Shown in pieces: positions 1 to 7,120 of a DNA stretch of 26,086 nucleotides. Both the position numbers and the translations under genes were made by a program. Within the stretch, counting starts at the first letter, position 1; the number at the start of each line of letters is the position of its first letter. The stretch lies in assembly GCA_964437825.1 (NCBI GenBank), contig CAYTIH010000037.1, positions 1 to 26,086 on the forward strand. Reading direction: 5' to 3'. This DNA comes from JBJFCE01 sp964437825. Lineage in GTDB: Bacteria; Bacillota; Clostridia; Lachnospirales; Lachnospiraceae. The notes beneath the pieces are model-generated. The model was not told where the DNA came from. It ran no database searches and saw only the letters and a program-made list of their open reading frames with translations.

Positions 1-112
1 CCGCAGCGAAGCGAAGCGGCCATACAGTTATCATAACTGCGAAGCAATTATGGTACAATGACAAGTAGCATTGTGTGCCATAATAAAGTGCAGACTTCAA
101 ATTACACTGAAG
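1..112. repeat. Hairpin-rich intergenic leader with GCGAAGCGGC motif
   Basis: Three short inverted repeats stand in a row. CCGC/GCGG lies around 1-20, CAGTTAT-C-ATAACTG follows at about 25-39, and a longer stem pairs ATTATGG plus CAATG with CATTG plus CCATAAT between about 48 and 94. The 10-mer GCGAAGCGGC at 11-20 recurs exactly at 11591-11600 in another hairpin-rich intergenic region, and TGGTACAAT near 51-59 resembles an extended -10 box like the ones there. Function unknown; it is probably the tail of an intergenic repeat cut by the window edge. Confidence 0.4.
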
Positions 113-267
113 CCAGTCAAAGGTTCGGCTACAAATATTAAAGTTAGTATTACTTCACAGATGAAGAAAGGATTATGCGGAAGGGAATAGGCTATGAAGG
201 ATTTAAAACCTTATGGTGAGCAATTTGGAGCATACCTTTGCTGATTTTTTTTCATACGGAGGCGAAA

Positions 268-1188
268 ATGAAAATTAGTAAAAAGATCAGAATTACACTA
301 TGCATTTTTGGCATCATACTGTTGCTGTTCATTATTGTAGCCAAAATAGAAGAGATTGCCGAAACAATCCATGATATGAAAGTGTGGATATTCAGTAGGC
401 TGATAGAGGAAAAGGAGGTTGTCATTGATGTTGACTGTGAACCCTTTTCGGTGGACTACGATATGTGGTATGACAGTGGAATGCTGATGATTGCGCATGC
501 AGGTGGAGGGTTGGACGGAAAAGCTTATTTAGAATCTCTGGAATGCGTGGAAAATTCCATACAAAATGGCTTTTCCTTCTTCGAACTGGATTTTATTATG
601 ACTTCTGACAGTCAGATCGCTATCCGTCACGACTGGGGAAATACATTATATGAGACGGATTACACGCCGGATGCAGCAACCTTTGAGGAGTATATTAATA
701 CGCCGTATTGCTATAAATATACGCCTCTTTCGTTGCAAAAGTTATTGGAGATTATGCAGGAAAATCCCGAAATGTATATTATTACGGACACAATGGATGC
801 CGTATTGTCTTCATTGGTACAGCTGTGTATGGAAAATGAGTGTGAAGAATTGCTGGACCGCTTTATTATTCAGATCTATTACGAAGGGGACTATGATACT
901 TTCAGCGAGATATATCCTTTCAAAAATTATATCTATACGCTTTATATGCAGGATCAGATCGATTATAATGAAGTTGTCAGATTTTGTCTGGAGCATGATA
1001 TTCATGTAATTACGATGCAAAAAGAAATACTTGGCGCCGATATAGTGGAAGCGATTACCGGTTACAATATCCATGTATATACTCATACGGTTAATACCAT
1101 AACGGAGGTGAAGGAGTTTGCCGATATGGGGGTTACCGGTTTTTATACTGATTTTTTAATACCGTCTGATTTTCAATATATAGAATAG
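268..1188 (+). CDS. Membrane-anchored GDPD-family phosphodiesterase
   Basis: A 306-residue protein of the glycerophosphodiester phosphodiesterase (PI-PLC-like TIM barrel) superfamily, which hydrolyses phosphodiesters such as glycerophosphodiesters with a divalent metal. An N-terminal hydrophobic helix (about residues 8-25) after a Lys-rich start predicts a membrane anchor with the catalytic domain outside. Visible active-site elements are His77 in IAHAGGG, Glu106 and Asp108 in FELDF, and His121 in IRHDW. The usual HRG triplet is HAG here, a variant I associate with a GDPD subgroup whose members read HAGG then an NSLE-like segment; ENSI follows here. I chose the ATG at 268 because GGAGGCG precedes it at normal distance; an upstream in-frame codon at 238 has no such site. 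It stands alone, followed by a pseudogene. The substrate cannot be told from sequence. Confidence 0.82.
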   Translation: MKISKKIRITLCIFGIILLLFIIVAKIEEIAETIHDMKVWIFSRLIEEKEVVIDVDCEPFSVDYDMWYDSGMLMIAHAGGGLDGKAYLESLECVENSIQNGFSFFELDFIMTSDSQIAIRHDWGNTLYETDYTPDAATFEEYINTPYCYKYTPLSLQKLLEIMQENPEMYIITDTMDAVLSSLVQLCMENECEELLDRFIIQIYYEGDYDTFSEIYPFKNYIYTLYMQDQIDYNEVVRFCLEHDIHVITMQKEILGADIVEAITGYNIHVYTHTVNTITEVKEFADMGVTGFYTDFLIPSDFQYIE

Positions 1189-1216
1189 ATAAGGAGTTTG
1201 GAAAATAGGAGGAGCA

Positions 1217-1516
1217 ATGGATATCGAATATAAAAAGCCCCGCATGATTACGGAAACCGCCTGTTTAAATTTGATAACCTTACGAAACTGAACGAAAAGT
1301 TGAAGCAGTACGGCTATCAGATGGCTCCGACGCATCACATGTTCAACTGTCAAGGTGGAAGAGTACTGTCAAGTGAAACGGCTTTATGACAGCGAGATTA
1401 ACCCCTTCTACGGCACCGCAGCTGCGAATATCCAGTCACAAAATATCGTTCTCAACAGAGGTTTCAGATCTGCATGGATGGAAACCGAAGCGGTAAAGGT
1501 CGGAGGGGAAAACTGA
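1217..1516 (+). pseudogene. Decayed GNAT-family acetyltransferase fragment
   Basis: No single reading frame spans this stretch. Joined across two compensating frameshifts it reads as a family I recognise. It starts MDIEYKKPRM from an ATG at 1217 with a GGAGG-like site. It continues in another frame from 1252 (GNRLFKFDNL, then THHMFNCQ). From 1352 it returns to the first frame (VKRLYDSEINPFYG, then TAAANIQ and GFRSAWMETEA) and stops at 1514-1516. In intact relatives, as I recall them, a PFYG stretch before the acetyl-CoA-binding core and a second PFYG near the C-terminus are separated by more than 100 residues. Here they are fused into one, so the catalytic core is missing. The frameshifts lie near 1244-1250 and near 1352. 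It cannot encode a working enzyme. Confidence 0.62.
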
Positions 1517-1540
1517 CAGTCTCTCGCCATCTTGCCGGTT

Positions 1541-1567
1541 TTTCGTATTCCGAGGCTTGATACGAAA
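1541..1567 (-). terminator. Possible weak terminator hairpin after the GH36 gene
   Basis: A perfect 8-bp inverted repeat, TTTCGTAT/ATACGAAA, with an 11-nt loop lies 20 bp past the alpha-galactosidase stop codon and is the only stem there. There is no clear T-tract on the transcribed strand, so termination here is a guess from position. Confidence 0.3.
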
Positions 1568-1587
1568 GTGGTAAATAATAATCTGCT

Positions 1588-4065
1588 CTAACCCGCGCTG
1601 TCTTCTGTCACACTCCCGTTCTCGCTCTCCATAAAGTACATCCGCGCCGCGAAGTCCGGGAAATACCGCACCTCCCCATTATAACCCGTTCCGCCGAACG
1701 CCGGATGAAGGCGCACGCCGCCGTGCATCAGCATGTCGCCGTATGCGTGATAATCCTCGATTTCCCCGTCCATCTTGACGAACCTTGCAATCAGATTGTG
1801 CGCGATAGAGTCCTGCCTGATATGCACCGGAGAAACCGTATTCACCAGATCACCGAACCCTTTTACATTGTATTTTAAGGCGCGGTTATAAAAATGATAT
1901 CGGCAGGACGGATTCAATCCCTTCGGCTTAAAATAATGATACTGTGTGTTCGGGACGACAAGCTTCTGCATAAGCAGTCCGACCGCTTTCGTCCGATCCT
2001 CCGACACACAGGTCCACTCCATCTGATTACCGGGAAGCTCCCTAAGACAGCTTCCGCTCCCCTCAGCAAAAAAGCTTCTGCCACGGTAAAAGGCGCCGCT
2101 TTGCAAAACCTCTCTCCACTGCTTGTATAAAAGAATCTGTTCCTTGACCGCCTCGAACTCTTCCTTCTTCATATCACAGAAATTGCACTCATAGCCAAGC
2201 ACGCCGAATGCCGCCACCGCGAACCGCGTTTCAAGCGGCGTCTGGCGCAGTGTCTGGTGATTCGGGCAGGCAGAGACGTGTGCGCCAAGCACAGACATCG
2301 GATAGCCGTAGCTGTAGCCGCACTGAATCTCTGCGCGGCAGAGCGCGTCCGTATCGTCGCTCGCCCAGATCTGAGGGAAATAACACAGCATCCCCAGATC
2401 GAACCGATTGCCGCCTGCTGCACATCCCTCGAAGAGAATATCCGGGAAACGCGCTGTCAGTTCCTGCATACAACGGTAAAGTCCCAGCACATAGCGGTGC
2501 GCCAGCTCCCCCTGCCGCCCTGCGGGAAGCGCCTGGGAAAAATAGTCGGAAAATGTCCGGTTCATATCCCATTTCACATAGGAAATATCAGCCTGCGAAA
2601 AAACTGCGCTCATCTTCTCGATGATGAAATCCTGCACCTCGGTTCTGCCCAGATCAAGGATTCTCTGGTTGCGCCCCTCGGAATGCGGTTTTCCCGGAAT
2701 CTCGAGCGTCCAGTCGGGATGAGATGCGTAAAGCCTGCTGTTTACATTGACCATCTCGGGCTCGACCCAGATACCAAAAGAAAGCCCCAATTCCCTGATT
2801 TTTCTTCCAAGCCCGCCAAGACCTCCCGGAAGCTTTTTGGCATTTGCCTCCCAGTCTCCCAGCGAGTGCGCGTCGTCATTTCGCTCGCCGAACCATCCGT
2901 CGTCCATGACAAACAGCTCGATGCCCGCTTCTTTTCCCTTTTTCGCAAGTGCCAGAAGCTTTCGCTCATTGATGTCGAAATAGGACGCCTCCCAACTGTT
3001 CAAGAGTACCGGACGCGTCTTGTGCTTCCATGTGCCCCGCACAATATGCTCCCGCACGAAACGGTGCATACACTGGCTCATCCCGTTATAGCCGCAGCCG
3101 GAATATGCCATGACCGCCTCGGGCGCCTCAAACTGCGCCCCGGAAGCAAGCTGCCAGCAAAATGACTGCGGATTGATACCCGTCACGATGCGAAGCTTTC
3201 CGTAACTGCTCACTTCCGCCGCCTCATAGTGATTGCCGCTGTAGATGAGGTTTAACCCATAGCAGCCGCCGGAATCCTCCGTCGTCCCTCCCTCGGCAAG
3301 CATCACAAACGGATTCGCGCGGTTCGATGACGTACCTGTATAGGAAGCGTTCACGTATTTTCCCGCGCACACAGGCAGGTCGTTCCGCTTCATCTCTCGC
3401 GCCCATGCCCCGGTAAAGGTCGTAAGAGTATAGTCCGCCGTATCAAAATCAAGCTGTGCGCTCATCAGACGTCTGATCTGCAGCTCTGCTTTGCTCTCGT
3501 TTGTAAGTCTCGCGTTTCGGGTAATCACATCACAGTCCTCGTAGACCCCATAAATCAGTTCCAGCTTCACATCGTACTGTCTGTCACGCAGCGTCACAAT
3601 AAGCTGCATGGCTTCCCCTGTCTCATCATAGGCATGCGGCAGCGCCATATCCGCCGCTTCTCCCTTGCCGCCGTCTGAAGCGTTTTCTGTGCAGGACGGA
3701 GCATCTCCTTTCCTTACACTCGCAGTCTCATATGCATCATAGAGAAAATCGGAGGTCATACTGCCGTCCGCGTGCACAAGCTCCACGAACGGCTCCCTGA
3801 TGTCCCCTTTTCCGCAGGATGACACTTCAAGCCGCATGTCCTCCAGCGAGAATGCACTGTGCGCCGCATCATAGATGTTTGTATTTCCCGGCGCAAAGGC
3901 GTGCTTTTCCTCAAGCGCCGCAAGATCTTCCTCCCTTAGTTCCTCCGAAAACGTGATTTTGCGTCCATAATACAGATGTTCCAGATGCCCCGTGTCCGTC
4001 ACACGAAAACAGTACGTCGTATGCTTCGTCTCCAATATGAAATATTTCCCGTTCGCTCTAATCAT
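1588..4065 (-). CDS. GH36 alpha-galactosidase
   Basis: An 825-residue intracellular enzyme releasing terminal alpha-galactose from melibiose, raffinose-type sugars or galactomanno-oligosaccharides. It has the GH36 plan: an N-terminal beta-sandwich (about 1-330), a TIM barrel (about 340-650) and a C-terminal beta domain. Barrel signatures are VMDDGWFG, LGDWEAN, WVEPEMVN, YVKWDMNR and WASDDTD. Asp500 in KWDMNR is the expected nucleophile and an Asp in SDDTD the acid/base. Length matches the 700-850 residue family, and no signal peptide is seen. The start at 4065 follows AAGGAGAGG. An unusual insert-like stretch rich in Gly, Asp and Ala (about 115-145) lies in the N-terminal domain. It is the last gene of the minus-strand cluster, 66 bp after the symporter that probably feeds it. 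Confidence 0.93.
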   Translation of the reverse strand: MIRANGKYFILETKHTTYCFRVTDTGHLEHLYYGRKITFSEELREEDLAALEEKHAFAPGNTNIYDAAHSAFSLEDMRLEVSSCGKGDIREPFVELVHADGSMTSDFLYDAYETASVRKGDAPSCTENASDGGKGEAADMALPHAYDETGEAMQLIVTLRDRQYDVKLELIYGVYEDCDVITRNARLTNESKAELQIRRLMSAQLDFDTADYTLTTFTGAWAREMKRNDLPVCAGKYVNASYTGTSSNRANPFVMLAEGGTTEDSGGCYGLNLIYSGNHYEAAEVSSYGKLRIVTGINPQSFCWQLASGAQFEAPEAVMAYSGCGYNGMSQCMHRFVREHIVRGTWKHKTRPVLLNSWEASYFDINERKLLALAKKGKEAGIELFVMDDGWFGERNDDAHSLGDWEANAKKLPGGLGGLGRKIRELGLSFGIWVEPEMVNVNSRLYASHPDWTLEIPGKPHSEGRNQRILDLGRTEVQDFIIEKMSAVFSQADISYVKWDMNRTFSDYFSQALPAGRQGELAHRYVLGLYRCMQELTARFPDILFEGCAAGGNRFDLGMLCYFPQIWASDDTDALCRAEIQCGYSYGYPMSVLGAHVSACPNHQTLRQTPLETRFAVAAFGVLGYECNFCDMKKEEFEAVKEQILLYKQWREVLQSGAFYRGRSFFAEGSGSCLRELPGNQMEWTCVSEDRTKAVGLLMQKLVVPNTQYHYFKPKGLNPSCRYHFYNRALKYNVKGFGDLVNTVSPVHIRQDSIAHNLIARFVKMDGEIEDYHAYGDMLMHGGVRLHPAFGGTGYNGEVRYFPDFAARMYFMESENGSVTEDSAG

Positions 4066-4131
4066 CCGTTCTTCCTCTCCTTATATCCCGGGCACTGCGC
4101 TCCTAATATCTGTTCTCTTCTTTCCGCACGC

Positions 4132-5520
4132 TTACGCCTGCCCGGCCTCCCGTTGCCGCTTCACCTGCTCTGCGATTTCTGTGACCTTCTCCTCTGTGAG
4201 AAGATATTTCTTATGGAACAAAAATACCGCAATCAAAAGTCCCGCGATCGGTACGACCGTCATCGTCATGCGAAGTCCCACGACCGAAGCATCCGCAGCT
4301 ACTGCTGCCGCCGCAGTATCGGTGGTATCGTTGCTCAAATTGCAGACTTCAAGACAGATGGATGCGATTAATGCCGCCACACCGCTTGCCAGCTTCACGA
4401 CAAAGGTCTGCATTGAGAAAATCACACTCTCATCCCTGCGGTTATTCTTTAATTCACCATAATCCACCGTATTTGCAAGAAAGACCGTCGTCAGTACAGA
4501 GAGCATACCATTTGCCGCGAAGATAAAGAAACCCGGAATAAACAGTAAAAATACGTTGGACATATTCGTAAATGCAAGAACGAGCAGCGCCGCATAGCCC
4601 ATGACTGCCATCGCAAAGCTTGTATAAAATACCTTGATCGCGCTCATAAACTTGCGCAGCAGCGGGAAGAACAGCATCATCGAAAGTATCTGAACCGCAC
4701 CGCCAAAGGTATTGAATAAGGTATAGCTATTATACCATCCCTCGCCGCCGAAATCATATTTAAAAAAGTAGATGACGAGATTCGATGTAATATAAATCGA
4801 GCAGTTAATAAGCACGATGGTGAGAACGACCGTCATCGCCTGATCGTTCGAAAGGAGTGCACGAAACATCTGTCCCACCGACGGCGAATCCACATCGACC
4901 GTGGATTTCTCACGAATATTGATACAGGTAATCACAATAAACACGACAAACACAGCCGCAACGGCAAGTGCAAAACGTTTAAAACCAATGCGCTCATCTC
5001 CCTGTCCGAGCTGATAGACACAGAGCATCGTAATGATCGTCACGATTGCAGAGCCGATGCCCGCGCAGGAACGCGCCAGTGTGGAAAGTCCCTCACGCTC
5101 CTTACCTCCCTCGGTAAATGCAGGAATCATTGACCAGTAGGGGATGTCCATCATCGTGTAGGTCACGCCCCACAAAATGTAAGTGACTGCCGCGTAGGCG
5201 ACGAGCCCCCTCCCGTCCAGTGCAGGCGGTGCAGCGAACATAAAATACAGCACGATTGCATTTAACACTGTTCCGATCAGAAGCCACGGGCGGAATCTGC
5301 CCCACTTCGTCCTTGTCTTTGCCACGATCACGCCCATAATCGGATCGTTGAACGCATCGAACACACGCGCCGCCATCAGAATCACACCCATTGCGACCGC
5401 GCTCACTCCTAAAATATCCTGATAATAATACAGGATGTAGCTTGCGGAAAGCATATACACCATATCCTTCCCGACTGCCCCAAGACCATACGATACCTTT
5501 TCTTTTCCTGTCAGTTTCAT
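4132..5520 (-). CDS. GPH-family (MelB-like) sugar:cation symporter
   Basis: A 462-residue membrane protein of the glycoside-pentoside-hexuronide:cation symporter family, which imports sugars with Na+ or H+. About 12 hydrophobic segments are visible. The cytoplasmic signature FNDPIMGVIVAKTRTKWGRFRP (first part FNDPIMG at about residue 57, then GRFRP) is the family hallmark. I chose the ATG at 5520 (MKLTGKEKVSYG) because GGAGG lies just upstream and family members begin this way; an in-frame GTG at 5547 would add nine residues but sits too close to its AAGGAG. It lies between the glycosyltransferase-like gene and alpha-galactosidase, so melibiose- or galactoside-type import is likely. The exact substrate is inference. 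Confidence 0.9.
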   Translation of the reverse strand: MKLTGKEKVSYGLGAVGKDMVYMLSASYILYYYQDILGVSAVAMGVILMAARVFDAFNDPIMGVIVAKTRTKWGRFRPWLLIGTVLNAIVLYFMFAAPPALDGRGLVAYAAVTYILWGVTYTMMDIPYWSMIPAFTEGGKEREGLSTLARSCAGIGSAIVTIITMLCVYQLGQGDERIGFKRFALAVAAVFVVFIVITCINIREKSTVDVDSPSVGQMFRALLSNDQAMTVVLTIVLINCSIYITSNLVIYFFKYDFGGEGWYNSYTLFNTFGGAVQILSMMLFFPLLRKFMSAIKVFYTSFAMAVMGYAALLVLAFTNMSNVFLLFIPGFFIFAANGMLSVLTTVFLANTVDYGELKNNRRDESVIFSMQTFVVKLASGVAALIASICLEVCNLSNDTTDTAAAAVAADASVVGLRMTMTVVPIAGLLIAVFLFHKKYLLTEEKVTEIAEQVKRQREAGQA

Positions 5521-5633
5521 GTCATCCTCCATTTCTGTGCCACGCACATCTCCTTCTCATTTTCCGCAGCGGATCATTTTTCCGGCTTTGCTGCCACATA
5601 ATCCGACTCGCCCAGGCCCCGGCAATGTTCCTC

Positions 5634-7115
5634 TCACCGCTGCATCGCAAGCTCCACAACACGGTATGCCCCGTCATAGATGCCTGCCTCTTTGTTCTTT
5701 CTGATATTCTCGCACATATCATTTAAAAGGCGGCTCTCCTTTAAAAACAATTCCAGCATCTGAATTGTATGTGCAATATCCCGGCACTCGAGCGTTCCGT
5801 CTCCAATCTCTGCGGAATGGATCGCACCCCACTGCTCATGTCCGCCGACACGCTTGATAAAAAGCTTCGGCACCGGATAGAAAGCAAGTTCACTCGGCTT
5901 TGTCACCAGCACATCACAGCTTCGCATCAACAGATTCGTGCAGTAGACCGCCTCAAAAATATTTTCGTGCCAGAAGCCGTGAATTCCTTCCACCTCCCCG
6001 GTCAGCGCCGCATTCGCAAACTTTCTCGTCTCATCCCATTTATTGAAATGCTCCGTCGCATACGCCCTCATCTGAGGAATTTCCCGAAGCAGTTCCTCCC
6101 AGACATTGCGATAATCCCCGACGTTGACGTAGAGAGCTGCTTTCTTCTTCTCAATCGCCGGGAGCAAATGCTTTATGATCGCGGCAAAAATTTCCTTCTG
6201 TGCGCCTGCGCCGCCGATGGTAAGAAGAAAGCGCATCGGCATGCCCTCCTCCTTCCTTCGCATTCTCGCCTCACAGTCAGCCTCGATATTGCTTACCAGC
6301 TCGTGATCGATATAATGTCCGGTATAGATAAGCGCCTCCTTCGGCATCGGTGTGAGAACGTCCTTTCCCTGCATACCGTTTAAGATGCGGTAGCCCTGAT
6401 AGGCATAATGTGTCTGCACCGTGTGGAGGCTGCCTTCCGAGAAATGCAGTGCCATCGGCCAGTTGTCCGGAATCGCATTCACCACATGCTTCATTCCCGC
6501 ATGGATCGCCGCCTGTGCAGGCCACACATGCGTTGCAACGACCGGGATTTCCTTTGGCACATCCGAGTAAACGGGCGCCATCAGCTCCGCATTCTTCTGA
6601 TCCGCAGCGTTGTAGCTCAACTTGCGAAAGCCCTCGTAATTCATCGGCTCCCACACCAGACGGTTAAAGAGCCTGCTCTTTCCGGAAAGTCTCGAACCGA
6701 GCGAGTACAGGTCATTCTGCGCACTGATGACCTTTGTGCAGGTCGTCTGCGGATAGGAATTCAGATCCATCCAGTAGGGCACATATCCCAGTGCGTGCGC
6801 CGCCGACGCAATTGCCATCGAGATACGGTAATGCCCGAAGCCCATGCGGATATTTCCGACGATGATTCCCTTCTCTGTGTCAAATCCCGCTGCATTTTTG
6901 CTGTGGGAACCGCCTGTCCTTTGTGCATCCTTAAGCCGCACATCTATCACGCCGAGCATATTGCCGATATGCTCATTCGGGAGAAGCTCTGCCGGATAAT
7001 AGGACTTACTGTCATCTCCAAACTTTTTTGCGTATTTCTTTTTCGAACGCACTGCCTTTTTGTTGGTTCGCTCTGACATCGGGTTCCCAAAAATTACCTT
7101 TGACTTTTCTTCCAT
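5634..7115 (-). CDS. GT-B-fold glycosyltransferase-like protein, unknown role
   Basis: A 493-residue soluble protein. The first 50 residues are Lys/Arg-rich and polar. Then comes GNIRMGFGHYRISMA, the Gly-x-Gly-His type loop that opens the N-terminal domain of GT28-like enzymes (MurG, MGDG synthase). The second half holds LLTIGGAGAQ and a TKPSELAFYPVPKLF then GGHEQWGA stretch, matching the donor-binding C-terminal half of that fold. I do not recognise a characterised family. The ATG at 7115 lies five bases after the GH2 stop, and its GGAGGAAGGGG ribosome site is inside the end of the GH2 gene, so the two are probably translationally coupled. A longer in-frame start at 7193 would overlap GH2 and is unlikely. 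A sugar-transferring enzyme in an otherwise degradative operon is odd; it might instead be a catalytically altered sugar-binding protein. Confidence 0.72.
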   Translation of the reverse strand: MEEKSKVIFGNPMSERTNKKAVRSKKKYAKKFGDDSKSYYPAELLPNEHIGNMLGVIDVRLKDAQRTGGSHSKNAAGFDTEKGIIVGNIRMGFGHYRISMAIASAAHALGYVPYWMDLNSYPQTTCTKVISAQNDLYSLGSRLSGKSRLFNRLVWEPMNYEGFRKLSYNAADQKNAELMAPVYSDVPKEIPVVATHVWPAQAAIHAGMKHVVNAIPDNWPMALHFSEGSLHTVQTHYAYQGYRILNGMQGKDVLTPMPKEALIYTGHYIDHELVSNIEADCEARMRRKEEGMPMRFLLTIGGAGAQKEIFAAIIKHLLPAIEKKKAALYVNVGDYRNVWEELLREIPQMRAYATEHFNKWDETRKFANAALTGEVEGIHGFWHENIFEAVYCTNLLMRSCDVLVTKPSELAFYPVPKLFIKRVGGHEQWGAIHSAEIGDGTLECRDIAHTIQMLELFLKESRLLNDMCENIRKNKEAGIYDGAYRVVELAMQR

Positions 7116-7120
7116 GTTCT

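Noticed and set aside
194..244. A 16-codon open frame (MKDLKPYGEQFGAYLC) before the GDPD gene
   Set aside because: It has a loosely placed GGAAGGG upstream, but no attenuator-like codon run and no recognisable family. It may be a leader peptide or gene remnant, but cannot be supported.
2257..3165. Long plus-strand open frame opposite the alpha-galactosidase gene
   Set aside because: It mirrors a G+C-rich GH36 coding strand whose motifs are intact. The plus-strand translation has no recognisable domain and no ribosome site.
6408..7076. Plus-strand open frame of 222 codons opposite the glycosyltransferase-like gene
   Set aside because: Rich in Arg, His and Cys, as expected for an antisense shadow, with no domain signature.
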